The notes below the pieces were generated by a model. The model saw only the letters and a program-made list of their open reading frames with translations. It was not told the DNA's origin and did not search any database. The position numbers were made by a program, and so were the translations under genes. Of a stretch of DNA of 22,472 nt, positions 1 to 11,331 are shown piece by piece. The stretch lies in assembly GCA_002104945.1 (NCBI GenBank), contig MCFH01000161.1, forward strand, positions 1 to 22,472, written 5' to 3'. The stretch's first letter is position 1; every line of letters starts with the position of its first letter. This DNA is from Piromyces finnis (taxonomy: Eukaryota > Neocallimastigomycota > Neocallimastigomycetes > Neocallimastigales > Neocallimastigaceae).

Positions 1-2206
1 TGAAAAAGTGATTACATGTAAGATGAACAAATCTTTCAGATATTCCTGGTATTAAATCTAAATACATTTCAATTACATGCTTATTTTTAAGTCCACTTAT
101 CATATTAGGAATTATTTCACTTTGATTAATAACCTTAAGTTGTTTATTACTATAATTTATCCATGAAAGTTCATCTTCAGCTTCTTTCTGTGTTATAATA
201 TAAATATTTCCTGTATGCCATGGTAAAAATTTTTCTATTGAACGTAATGAATACTTTAACTTTTCAACTTCTTCAGAAATATTTATATTTTCATTATCAT
301 TTTCTAAAATATATACAAATGATATATCTTTTGCCCATGTCCATTCCTTTTCTAAATCTCCTCCATTATACTTTAAAAGGAAATCAATTTCTTCTTGTTC
401 TCTTTTACTAATCACTTTTTGTGGACCAGCTAATGCATATTTATCTCTTAAATAAAGACTAATTTCCTTTAATCTATGATGTCTAATAACATCCCTAAAT
501 CTTGCTATATTTCCTTTATTGTAGTCTTCAGGTAAGAACTAGTAATTTTATGGGATATCTTATTAACTTTATTAAATTCTGGATATAATGCAACTTCTAA
601 ATCTACATATTCCTTTTTTTCAAAAGAAGATGGAACCGGATATCTTGTAATCATATAATTAGTAAATTGATAAAGTGACTTATTTTTTGTATAAGCATCA
701 TTAAAATTATAAATGATAAGATTTGGATGAGTTTTATACAACTTAAAATATCTTTCATTTCTTTTGAAATCATCTGTAATTCTACCATATTTCATAAATC
801 TATCGTTTGCGGTAGTTTGAATAACTTTACAGGAATATTTTGTAATAGTTCTATTTAAATTTGTTGGAAATTCATAGCCTTCAAATAATCTTGCCTTTCC
901 ATTTCCACCAATTTTCTTTGGGAATTCATCATGCAATGTAGCATATTGCATAAATGTTTGATAAAGATAAATAACTTGTAATTTATATGGATTTCTTAAT
1001 CTATCAGAACAGACTCTTTTTAATTCTTCTTTAAAAAGTTGACGGTAAGGCTCAAATAAATCACGATAGAATACATGACCAGTATGGTATAATCACGGAA
1101 TTTAAATCTTCTATCAAAGTATTCTCTATATTTAATTACGAGTAAAGTACTTTGAAGCCTGGAATATGTCATGTAAATCATTATCTTTAATAACTCTATC
1201 AACCTGTTCTCTTGAAATCTTTGTAATATGACGTCTATATACTTTAGGGTAAAAATTGTCACTTGTAAAAAAGAAACTTGGATGAACATAATTATTTAAA
1301 AATAGATCATCATTAAAGTAAATAAATCTTTCAGTAATACCTGGATCTTATCTAAAAATAATTCAATTGTATTGGAATCGTAAGTAGGATAAACATGCTC
1401 AGGAAAGATATCTTTATGATAAATCAATTTAATTCTTGAGTTTGATGTATCCATCCATTTTGGTATTTGTTGACTAGTACAAAGAAATATATCACCTCTA
1501 TGCCATGGTAAATACTTTTCCAAAGAACGTAATGAATAACGAAGTTCATCAGCAGATCTATCTCTACTGTTAGCTTTTCTTACACCACCATTATACTTTG
1601 ATTTTAAATCTAAAAAGTCGACATCAGAACCATCAACCCATGTATAAACAATAGAAATATCTTTAACCCATTCCCATTCAGGACCCAATTCTTCTCCACG
1701 ATAATTAGCAATTATTTCAGCGTCATCATCTTGTATAATATATGGGGCAACAAATTGTATTTCTTGATTAGAATCAACAGCATTATTTTCATTATTAATA
1801 GCATTTTGTTGTGTATTGTCACTATTGTTAGCATTATCTGTATCCTGGATGTTATCATTGTTATTTTATTGCCATTTGCATCTTGAGCGTTGCTATTAAT
1901 ACTTTCATCATTTTCATTTTTAATAACACCTCTTTTAACGATTTTATTACTATGTAAATTTAAATTTTCATTTGCAATATTATCATCAATAATATCTTTT
2001 AACTTTTCGACGTCGTTAAGGACATCATCATTACCATTATTTTCAAATAATATTGATTGTTTTCTGTTATCTCTAACTTCAAGAACATTAATTTTTTGAG
2101 TATTTCCAAAATTATTAGCTTTTTGTTTAGCATCATAAAAAAATAGACCTAAACAAAACACAATAACAATAGTTATTGATATTGTTGCTCTTCTTCTTGA
2201 TAACAT
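1..2206 (-). pseudogene. Left-arm copy of the double-Stealth membrane protein, frame-broken and cut by the window edge
   Basis: This is the mirror copy of the gene at 5071-7933: same start (ATG at 2206), N-terminal signal anchor, Asn/Asp-rich linker and Stealth motifs (DISIVYTWVDGSD near 1650-1612). Compared with the right copy it is broken by small indels near 2140, 2050, 1866, 1351, 1139, 1090 and 537, so no fragment exceeds about 160 codons. The distal part behaves the other way round. From about 535 to 1 the left copy stays open through the junction that is closed by a stop in the right copy, because it has AAA where the right has AAAA (left about 370, right about 6906). It also keeps frame at about 91, where the right copy has an extra A. 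The breaks look like sequence errors in two records of one gene rather than decay, but a true pseudogene cannot be excluded. Confidence 0.8.
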
Positions 2207-3609
2207 GTTTTATTATATTGTGTAATAAATTTCTTACTATACACTAATAATAATTTTATTAAAAATTTATTACACTTTTTCAATATGTATTCCTTATTAT
2301 TCTAATTTTTTAATTTGATTCAACTAATTACTTTTTATTTATGTTTTAAATAAATAAAAAATATATATAAAACATAAATTTATATATATAATAATCAATT
2401 ATTTCCACTTTTTAACAACCATAAAAAAAAACTAAAAAAGAAAAAAAAAGAAGGGTATATTATTTTATATATTAAAATTTGAAATTTATCGAAAATTATT
2501 AAAATAGTAACAAAAAATCGATTTTTGAAAAAAATATATATAGTAAATGAATTTAATAAAATAATTTAAATCATTAAATTTTTACAAAAATAATTACATA
2601 CAAGACTTTTTAAAAAAGAAATAATTATATATTATATATTAATAATTAGGTTATAACTTATTTTTTTTTTTTAATTTTTTCTCCATTTGTAATACAAAAT
2701 AATAATTAAGTTTTTGTCACTCACATTAAAAGTATTATATTTCATAATTATGTTTGTTATAAAAAAACGAATCTTTTATTAAAATATGTTTCAATACCAC
2801 TTATAAATATATATTTATAAACCTTCTTTGTCTTTTTTACAACACTAATAACAATAATGAATTACTGTATGATTTTAAGGTATCGTTTTTTTTTTTATAC
2901 TTAAATATAAACAAAAATAATATACATATAAGCTTTTTTATTACACTTATTTTTAGTTATAAATAAAATTATTAAATGTAATAACTTTATAAAAAAAAAA
3001 AATCTCTAACTATAATTCAATAATTCACATATAACAAAATAGAAATAAATTTATATAATGGGGAAAAATAAAGTATAGAAATTGTAAATATTATTAAAAT
3101 CCAGAAATATTATTTCTTTATTTTTTACTTAATAGACCTAATAATTTATATTTTTTAAATATAAATCATTAAGTAATGAATTTCTGCTTATTTACTAAGT
3201 TTTATTATATGAATAAAAGAATTATATTTTTCATTAAATTTCTATTGATTTTATAATTAAAAAGTAATTTTATTGTACATAAATAAGAAAAAAGTTTAGT
3301 TTCAAAAATGCTTTATATAATTATTACTTTTAATAACTAATTTTTTCTAATTATATATTCTTATAATTAATTTAGATATCTAGGTATCATATCTTTTCTA
3401 TTTATTTGAAACCATTTATCCATAATAAATACTTTATATACTTAAATATACTTTTATATTTTTATAGTTTTTATTAAGTATTTTATAATATAAAAAATTG
3501 TAAGAAATATTATCTAAAAATTAATATAAAATAAATAAAGTATTTTAATCAATTTTAAAATTTGCAATGATAAGTATATGTTTGTTTATAAATATACTTT
3601 TTTTTTTTT
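1..3609. repeat. Left arm of a giant inverted repeat (continues beyond window)
   Basis: The reverse complement of this stretch reappears at 3662-7282. The innermost 60 or so bases, including a T12 run (3598-3609) paired with an A12 run (3662-3673), are identical, and base 1 still pairs with base 7282, so the outer end lies off the window. In the parts aligned by eye (the loop-proximal 500 bases, the upstream region and several coding stretches) I saw only one- or two-base indels, mostly in A/T runs, and no clear substitution. The arm holds one outward-reading Stealth gene (2206 down to 1) and its AT-rich upstream region (2207-3609), where I see no other gene. It may be a real duplication or a fold-back artefact. 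Confidence 0.95.
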
Positions 3610-5070
3610 CTATTAAATTTCATTTATATCAAAATAATAAACATATATAACATTTATATATAAAAAAAAAAAAGTATATTTATAAACAAACATATACTTA
3701 TCATTGCAAATTTTAAAATTGATTAAAATACTTTATTTATTTTATATTAATTTTTTAGATAATATTTCTTACAATTTTTTATATTATAAAATACTTAATA
3801 AAACTATAAAAATATAATAAAGTATATTTAAGTATATAAAAGTATTTATTATGGATAAATGGTTTCAAATAAATAGAAAAGATATGATACCTAGATATCT
3901 AAATTAATTATAAGAATATATTAATTAGAAAAAATTAGTTATTAAAAGTAATAATATATAAAGCATTTTTGAAACTAAACTTTTTTCTTATTTATGTACA
4001 ATAAAATTACTTTTTAATTATAAAATCAATAGAAATTTAATGAAAAATATAATTCTTTTATTCATATAATAAAACTTAGTAAATAAGCAGAAATTCATTA
4101 CTTAATGATTTATATTTAAAAAATATAAATTATTAGGTCTATTAAGTAAAAAAATAAGAAATAATATTTCTGGATTTAATAATATTTACAATTTCTATAC
4201 TTTATTTTCCCCATTATATAAATTTATTTCTATTTTGTTATATGTGAATTATTGAATTATAGTTAGAGATTTTTTTTTTTTTATAAAGTTATTACATTTA
4301 ATAATTTTATTTATAACTAAAAATAAGTGTAATATAAAAAAGCTTATATGTATATTATTTTGTTTATATTTAAGTATAAAAAAAAAAACGATACCTTAAA
4401 ATCATACAGTAATTCATTATTGTTATTAGTGTTGTAAAAAAGACAAAGAAGGTTTATAAATATATATTTATAAGTGGTATTGAAACATATTTTAATAAAA
4501 GATTCGTTTTTTATAACAAACATAATTATGAAATATAATACTTTTAATGTGAGTGACAAAAACTTAATTATTATTTTGTATTACAAATGGAGAAAAAAAT
4601 TAAAAAAAAAAAAATAAGTTATAACCTAATTATTAATATATTAATATATAATATTTCTTTTTTAAAAAGTCTTGTATGTAATTATTTTGTAAAAATTTAA
4701 TGATTTAAATTATTTTATTAAATTCATTTACTATATATATTTTTTTTCAAAAATCGATTTTTTTGTTACTATTTAATAATTTTCGATAAATTTCAAATTT
4801 TAATATATAAAATAATATACCCTTCTTTTTTTTTTCTTTTAGTTTTTTTTTATGGTTGTTAAAAAGTGGAAATAATGATATTATATATATAAAAATTTAT
4901 GTTTTATATATATTAATTTTATTTATTTAAAACATAAATAAAAAGTAATTAGTTGAATCAAATTAAAAAAATTAGAATAATAAGGAATACATATTGAAAA
5001 AGTGTAATAAATTTTTAATAAAATTATTATTAGTGTATAGTAAGAAATTTATTACACAATATAATAAAAC
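2207..5070. promoter_or_regulatory. Mirror-image upstream regions of the two Stealth copies
   Basis: About 2.9 kb of very AT-rich DNA separates the two outward-facing start codons. It is itself palindromic about the loop, so each copy has the same 1.4-kb upstream sequence. It contains only poly(A)/poly(T) tracts and short AT repeats. No exon, RNA gene or conserved protein block was recognised; the short open frame at 4344-4559 is AT-composition noise. The promoter presumably lies in the last few hundred bases before each ATG, but I cannot point to a specific box. Confidence 0.5.
3610..3661. other. 52-nt loop at the centre of the palindrome
   Basis: The only unpaired sequence between the arms is an AT-rich 52-mer between a T12 run and an A12 run. 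A small loop between multi-kilobase, nearly identical arms is expected for an inverted duplication initiated by template switching or hairpin formation. It is equally expected at a missed hairpin adapter or fold-back junction in a single-molecule read. Confidence 0.9.
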
Positions 5071-7282
5071 ATGTTATCAAGAAGAAGAGCAACAATATCA
5101 ATAACTATTGTTATTGTGTTTTGTTTAGGTCTATTTTTTATGATGCTAAAACAAAAAGCTAATAATTTTGGAAATACTCAAAAAATTAATGTTCTTGAAG
5201 TTAGAGATAACAGAAAACAATCAAATATTATTGAAAATAATGGTAATGATGATGTCCTTAACGACGTCGAAAAGTTAAAAGATATTATTGATGATAATAT
5301 TGCAAATGAAAATTTAAATTTACATAGTAATAAAATCGTTAAAAGAGGTGTTATTAAAAATGAAAATGATGAAAGTATTAATAGCAACGCTCAAGATGCA
5401 AATGGCAATAATAATAACAATGATAACATCCAGGATACAGATAATGCTAACAATAGTGACAATACACAACAAAATGCTATTAATAATGAAAATAATGCTG
5501 TTGATTCTAATCAAGAAATACAATTTGTTGCCCCATATATTATACAAGATGATGACGCTGAAATAATTGCTAATTATCGTGGAGAAGAATTGGGTCCTGA
5601 ATGGGAATGGGTTAAAGATATTTCTATTGTTTATACATGGGTTGATGGTTCTGATGTCGACTTTTTAGATTTAAAATCAAAGTATAATGGTGGTGTAAGA
5701 AAAGCTAACAGTAGAGATAGATCTGCTGATGAACTTCGTTATTCATTACGTTCTTTGGAAAAGTATTTACCATGGCATAGAGGTGATATATTTCTTTGTA
5801 CTAGTCAACAAATACCAAAATGGATGGATACATCAAACTCAAGAATTAAATTGATTTATCATAAAGATATCTTTCCTGAGCATGTTTATCCTACTTACGA
5901 TTCCAATACAATTGAATTATTTTTAGATAAGATCCCAGGTATTACTGAAAGATTTATTTACTTTAATGATGATCTATTTTTAAATAATTATGTTCATCCA
6001 AGTTTCTTTTTTACAAGTGACAATTTTTACCCTAAAGTATATAGACGTCATATTACAAAGATTTCAAGAGAACAGGTTGATAGAGTTATTAAAGATAATG
6101 ATTTACATGACATATTCCAGGCTTCAAAGTACTTTACTCGTAAAATTATAAGAGAATACTTTGATAGAAGATTTAAATTCCGTGATTTATACCATACTGG
6201 TCATGTATTCTATCGTGATTTATTTGAGCCTTACCGTCAACTTTTTAAAGAAGAATTAAAAAGAGTCTGTTCTGATAGATTAAGAAATCCATATAAATTA
6301 CAAGTTATTTATCTTTATCAAACATTTATGCAATATGCTACATTGCATGATGAATTCCCAAAGAAAATTGGTGGAAATGGAAAGGCAAGATTATTTGAAG
6401 GCTATGAATTTCCAACAAATTTAAATAGAACTATTACAAAATATTCCTGTAAAGTTATTCAAACTACCGCAAACGATAGATTTATGAAATATGGTAGAAT
6501 TACAGATGATTTCAAAAGAAATGAAAGATATTTTAAGTTGTATAAAACTCATCCAAATCTTATCATTTATAATTTTAATGATGCTTATACAAAAAATAAG
6601 TCACTTTATCAATTTACTAATTATATGATTACAAGATATCCGGTTCCATCTTCTTTTGAAAAAAAGGAATATGTAGATTTAGAAGTTGCATTATATCCAG
6701 AATTTAATAAAGTTAATAAGATATCCCATAAAATTACTAGTTCATTACCTGAAGACTACAATAAAGGAAATATAGCAAGATTTAGGGATGTTATTAGACA
6801 TCATAGATTAAAGGAAATTAGTCTTTATTTAAGAGATAAATATGCATTAGCTGGTCCACAAAAAGTGATTAGTAAAAGAGAACAAGAAGAAATTGATTTC
6901 CTTTTAAAAGTATAATGGAGGAGATTTAGAAAAGGAATGGACATGGGCAAAAGATATATCATTTGTATATATTTTAGAAAAATGATAATGAAAAATAAAA
7001 TATTTCTGAAGAAGTTGAAAAGTTAAAGTATTCATTACGTTCAATAGAAAAATTTTTACCATGGCATACAGGAAATATTTATATTATAACACAGAAAGAA
7101 GCTGAAGATGAACTTTCATGGATAAATTATAGTAATAAACAACTTAAGGTTATTAATCAAAGTGAAATAATTCCTAATATGATAAGTGGACTTAAAAAAT
7201 AAGCATGTAATTGAAATGTATTTAGATTTAATACCAGGAATATCTGAAAGATTTGTTCATCTTACATGTAATCACTTTTTCA
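3662..7282. repeat. Right arm of the giant inverted repeat
   Basis: This is the reverse complement of 1-3609. The sum of paired coordinates drifts only from 7271 at the loop through 7277 at the two start codons to 7283 at the window edge, a net 12-base difference over 3.6 kb. It holds the AT-rich upstream region 3662-5070 and most of the outward-reading Stealth gene starting at 5071. Whether pairing continues past 7282 cannot be seen, because its partner lies outside the window. Confidence 0.95.
5071..6915 (+). CDS. Stealth-family sugar-phosphate transferase-like type II membrane protein (first unit)
   Basis: This is an uninterrupted 614-codon frame. Residues 1-6 are basic and about 7-25 are hydrophobic, reading as an uncleaved signal anchor with the bulk in the Golgi/ER lumen or outside. 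Residues 45-165 form an Asn/Asp-rich low-complexity stem. The Stealth core follows: CR1 DISIVYTWVDGSD (183-195), CR2 from about 219 (LRYSLRSLEKYLPW) to FIYFNDDLFL with the Asp pair at 300-301, a CR3-like block with FYRDLFEPYR after residue 373, and a CR4-like LIIYNFNDA near 497-505. Stealth proteins include bacterial capsule sugar-phosphate transferases and the animal GlcNAc-1-phosphotransferase GNPTAB; they transfer a sugar phosphate from a nucleotide sugar to a glycan. All key motifs are present, so catalysis is plausible, but donor and acceptor are unknown. The stop at 6913-6915 probably reflects one extra A in AAAA (about 6906); the left-arm copy has AAA and reads on into the second unit. 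Confidence 0.85.
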   Translation: MLSRRRATISITIVIVFCLGLFFMMLKQKANNFGNTQKINVLEVRDNRKQSNIIENNGNDDVLNDVEKLKDIIDDNIANENLNLHSNKIVKRGVIKNENDESINSNAQDANGNNNNNDNIQDTDNANNSDNTQQNAINNENNAVDSNQEIQFVAPYIIQDDDAEIIANYRGEELGPEWEWVKDISIVYTWVDGSDVDFLDLKSKYNGGVRKANSRDRSADELRYSLRSLEKYLPWHRGDIFLCTSQQIPKWMDTSNSRIKLIYHKDIFPEHVYPTYDSNTIELFLDKIPGITERFIYFNDDLFLNNYVHPSFFFTSDNFYPKVYRRHITKISREQVDRVIKDNDLHDIFQASKYFTRKIIREYFDRRFKFRDLYHTGHVFYRDLFEPYRQLFKEELKRVCSDRLRNPYKLQVIYLYQTFMQYATLHDEFPKKIGGNGKARLFEGYEFPTNLNRTITKYSCKVIQTTANDRFMKYGRITDDFKRNERYFKLYKTHPNLIIYNFNDAYTKNKSLYQFTNYMITRYPVPSSFEKKEYVDLEVALYPEFNKVNKISHKITSSLPEDYNKGNIARFRDVIRHHRLKEISLYLRDKYALAGPQKVISKREQEEIDFLLKV

Positions 7283-7933
7283 TTAATTATACTCATCCAA
7301 GATTCTTCTTCAGTAAAGAATATTATCCAAAATACAATTACAAATACGCATTATCAAGTAATGAATTAGAAATCGCAAGAGTTGAGGATAAATCTTTTGT
7401 ATACATACCTTGTTATTACAGATTATTTCTCTAAAACATATGTTACATCACATAGATATTATGAAAACGCACCATTCCCTCTTTACCGTGATTTCTTTGA
7501 ACCAATTCGTTATCTTTATAGAAAATATGTTAGAAGAACCGTTAAACATATTACTTATGCTGATGATGATCTATTACCATTATATTTAGTTTCAACATAT
7601 AAATATATGGTACAGATCAGCCATATTTCCCAGAATATGTTGCTGGATATGGAAGAATAAGAATATCTGATCCTCCAATTCTTATGAAAAAAGACAATTA
7701 ATTACTATGGTTTTGATATTACTTCATCTAATATTTCAAAGAATACAACAGAATATGATATTCCATTAAATAGCTTCACAAAAGGTAATGAAATGCTAAT
7801 TAAAGAAATCCAAAAATCAAAAAAATTGTTTTTCAGTCTTGAAGAAAAAAGAACAAATAACAATGGAAAATACTTCAGATGTAATAAAAGAATTAAATAT
7901 ATATATGACAAAAAGTCATCATACGAAGTTTAA
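6916..7933 (+). CDS. Second, degenerate Stealth-like unit, probably the C-terminal half of the same protein
   Basis: Directly after the apparent stop, another frame reads YNGGDLEKEWTWAKDISFVY and repeats the Stealth plan: KLKYSLRSIEKFLPWHTGN (CR2-like), YLDLIPGISERFVHLTC, THPRFFF and LYRDFFEPIRYLY (CR3-like), aligning block by block with the first unit. Key motifs are lost: ILENDN stands where the first unit has TWVDGSD, and HLTCNHFF where it has YFNDDLFL. That suggests a non-catalytic, structural or substrate-binding domain. Frame changes are needed near 6906, 6985-7010, 7190, 7400, 7615 and 7700, as expected for indel errors; three of the first of these are resolved by the left-arm copy. 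One frame ends at TAA 7931-7933. Another keeps a Lys-rich tail open to 8048, so the true end is uncertain. The joined protein would be roughly 950-990 residues. Confidence 0.7.
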
Positions 7934-8650
7934 AAAAAAAAAAGAAAGAAGAAAACTAGAACTAAAAAAAAAAAAAATAAGAAAGAATCAAATAATTATT
8001 TATTTTATATTAACTTATTTATACAATATTTTTATTATATTGAATTAAACATACTATTTAGTTAAAATAAATTATAAAAAGTATATTTCATATATATATA
8101 TTATTAAATAATTAGAAAAACAATTAGGAAATATATAGTTCTAACTATTAGATATATACATATAACATTTAAAATTTTATTTAAAATTCTGTATAAAAAC
8201 TATTATCTATAATTTTGAAGATAATTAATTTATATCATATACATAAATTAATAAATAAAAAATTAATTTTTTTAAAAGACATTATATCATAATTATTTCT
8301 TATGATATTATAAGAATTCATATATAAATTCTATAAAATAGGAAATATTGAAGTATTGAAAAATAAATTTCACCAATTTTGAAATAATATTTATTTTAAC
8401 AAGTTTTAAAATTATATTAATAATATTTAATTTGAATATAATTTATTTAGAATTTAGAGTTAAATAATATTCCACAAAAAAATAATTGGAAAAATTGAAA
8501 ATCTTAAATTTTTTAAACCTTAATATAAAATAAATAAAATGGTGATTTATTTAATTTCCCTCTTTAAAATTAAAAAGTAAAATAAAATAATTTTAAAAAT
8601 ATTTTTTTTGTTATTTCTATATTGATTATTATTGATATCGTATATTTATA
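7934..8650. other. AT-rich intergenic region
   Basis: This lies between the end of the double-Stealth gene and the next start codon at 8651. It begins with a poly(A)/Lys-codon-like stretch that may still belong to the Stealth C-terminus (one frame is open to 8048). The rest is AT-rich without a recognisable gene, RNA or repeat. Confidence 0.5.
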
Positions 8651-8765
8651 ATGATAAGTAAAAAACAATTCTATTTTGTTATAATTTCTGTTATAGTGGC
8701 ATCTTTTGCAATAATAGGTAATAAATAATATTTTTAGGATTATATATACTAAAATTTAATTAAAA

Positions 8766-8796
<31 letters not shown>

Positions 8797-10811
8797 ATAA
8801 AATTAAGATAAATTGTGTTTAAGGAAAATATTTATCAACGATAAGTAAATTTAGCATTAAAAACAAAAAGAAATATTTTTAAAGATATTTTTGTTAAAGA
8901 TGAATTAGTTAAGAGATATCAAAAAAAGATGAAAGCTATGCTGAATATTGTAAAGAAATATTTGGAGAATTTATAGATGAATTAAGAGAAAGAAATAAAG
9001 ATATTGAACCTAAAAATACAGATAAGACAATTACTATAAAAATAGCTCTAACAAACACCATTAGTATATATCAGGAACAAATTTAGAAGCTGAGTTTATG
9101 GCAAATGCTTTAAATGAATGGGCTAAGGGTGAATTTTATCTTATGCAGAAAATATAAAGTATGATGTAATTCTTTATAAAAATTCTGATGATCTACATGA
9201 AACTATATCTTCATATTTATATGTAAAGAGTCCAGAATATGATATAGTAATGCTTGATATTGTTTGGGTTGGCCAATATAAGAATTATTTACTCGATATT
9301 ACGGACATTATTAGTAACCAAACAACAAGTTTGTATAAAGAAGAGAATTTAAATTCATGTAAATCTGGCACAGAATTAGTTGGATTAGTATGTTATATAT
9401 ATATATTTAATTTTATGTTGTATATTAAAATTCTATATTAATATAGACTAAATTAATATTAATATTCCTATTAAATATTAGCCATTATATACTGATTATG
9501 GAATTATGATGTACAGAGAAGATCTTTTTGGAAAAGTATAACAGAGAAGTACCAAAAAACATGGGATCAACTAGAAGAAACTACATTATATATATGGAAA
9601 AAGAACATGAAAATGGAAATAAAAACTTAAAAGGTTATGCAGGTCAATTTTCAGGTAAATTAAGGTGTACTATTACAATTTATATTAACACAATAAACTG
9701 CAATAATATAACAACAATATGTAAATTATAATATTAGCATATGAAGGTTTAACTTGTAATATTGTAGAATGGATTTATTCCTATCGTGAAAGTTATGGAT
9801 CAGAATGTAAATACTTTTCTGATGAAGCTGCTTCTAATGCATTAGAAAAAATAAGTAAATTTTTGGATGAAGGAGTTATGCCAGGTAATAATAAAATTCT
9901 TTAATTACTTATATATCTATATAAAGTATAGTTAATATTAATAAACAATTTCATAATATTAACATAAAAATTATTATTTTATTAATTAGTTGAAAATTTT
10001 GAATACAAGGAAGATGAATCCTTAAAGGAATGGTTAGATGGTAATCTTATTTTTATTAGAAATTGGCCAGGAAGTATTAAAACATCAAGTGTAAAGTTTG
10101 AAGGCTCATCGATAAAATTTGGTGTAACTCCTCTTCCTGGTCAACAAGAAGGAATTTCTGCTTCAACATTAGGTGGATGGGTAATTGGTGCTTCGAAGTT
10201 TACAAAAAATCAATATATTGCTGCAAAAACTGTTGAATACTTAACAGGTGAAGAATTCCAAAGATTTAAAGCAAAACATTTTAATTTATTACCAACTATG
10301 GATCATTTATATGCTGGTAAATTTTAAATTACATAACTAATGATACTAATAAATAGCTTTTCACAAATTATTAAATATACGTATATTAAATATATTATAT
10401 ATTATATATATATATATATATAAAAGATTCTGAAGTATGTGAAGTAATTCAATGCGATTTATTCAAAAATATGCAAGGTGTATTAAGACCATCTGATGGT
10501 AATAGATATTCAGAATATACAGCAATTATATATAAAACTGTTAGGAAAGTTTTACTTAAAGAAATGACTATTGAAAATGCTTTTCGTATTATTATTAGTT
10601 ATACCGATAGTATGTATATATAAATATCAAATTTCTAATCTATTTTCATACTAATCTCAAAATTAATATATTATATATTTAATTAGAATCCATATTATTT
10701 ATTACACAATTATGTACTAATATAGAAAATCTTATAATAACACTTACAGTCATATTTATATATGCTGGAATTTTTGCATATTATATTTATTTTTCATTTT
10801 TCGAAAAATAA
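8651..10811 (+). CDS. Membrane-tethered bacterial-type solute-binding protein (ABC sugar-binding family)
   Basis: There are seven exons: 8651-8717, 8855-9387, 9482-9654, 9738-9884, 9990-10316, 10427-10609 and 10687-10811. All introns are GT...AG, five of the six are phase 1, and they are 77-137 bp long. The N-terminus is a signal peptide or anchor (QFYFVIISVIVASFAII). The ectodomain reads like a family 1 extracellular solute-binding protein: YDIVMLDIVWVGQY, LYTDYGIMMYREDLF, WDQLEET, GVTPLPGQ, GGWVIGASKFTKNQ, AAKTVEYLTGEEFQ, LLPTMDHLY and LRPSDG. Such domains bind sugars or oligosaccharides between two lobes. Shortly before the stop lies one hydrophobic helix (ITLTVIFIYAGIFAYYIY) with a short tail, so the protein would be a surface-tethered binding protein. 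In anaerobic fungi similar ectodomains are known fused to class C GPCR-like seven-helix regions; no further helices are found downstream here. Frame breaks near 8921, 9067, 9142, 9535 and 9595 look like indel errors. The ligand is unknown. Confidence 0.82.
8771..8796. repeat. (TA)13 microsatellite in intron 1 of the solute-binding protein gene
   Basis: Twenty-six bases of uninterrupted TA dinucleotides lie inside the first intron (8718-8854). A shorter TA run lies just before the acceptor of intron 5 (about 10406-10422). Length in such tracts is prone to both real polymorphism and sequencing slippage. Confidence 0.9.
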
Positions 10812-11292
10812 TTTTTTGTATTATAATAAGTTTTTTAAGGTTTTAATATTAAAATAAATTAATTACAAATTTATGATCATTTCATTTGTAATTATTATCT
10901 ATTTAATATTTATTAAAAAGTTGGTAATATCATTAAATTAGTCAATTGTATTATATTTTTTATTTTAATTATGAACATATATAATACATATTGAATATCA
11001 TTATTTTTATTAATTTGATTTTATTAGAATGTATCATAAATAAAACTATAAATCAAAAATAGTAAATTTAATAATTAGGTTTACCATTAAGCATCAAAAA
11101 ATTGTTATTTTTTAAACAAATTAGTAAATGAAATTTTTTTATTTCTTTTAAGGAAAGGTTATATTATTTTAACTATATTTATAACGCTATATTTTTATTT
11201 TTATTAATATTCTATTAAAAATAATTAACTCAAACGTAATATTTAATAGAAAAAAATTAAAATTAAAATGTGTAATAAAATTAAAGTAATAC

Positions 11293-11331
<39 letters not shown>

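Noticed and set aside
220-411. Plus-strand 63-codon frame in the left arm
   Set aside because: It is antisense to the second Stealth-like unit, which is recognisable on the minus strand.
4344-4559. Minus-strand 71-codon frame in the right arm upstream region
   Set aside because: The mirror sequence in the left arm does not keep it open because of small indels, and its content is Ile/Phe/Tyr/Asn noise.
5178-5566. Minus- and plus-strand small frames inside the Stealth N-terminal linker (and the mirror frame at 1890-2099)
   Set aside because: They are shadows of the Asn/Asp-rich coding region in other frames; the low-complexity codons keep alternate frames open.
1-7282. Inverted repeat as a transposon with terminal inverted repeats
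   Set aside because: The arms meet at a 52-nt loop and contain the whole gene each; there is no central transposase, so it is a palindrome rather than a mobile element with short terminal repeats.
8771-8796. TA repeat as a possible CRISPR-like or satellite array
   Set aside because: It is a simple dinucleotide microsatellite inside an intron; no spacer-repeat organisation is seen anywhere in the window.
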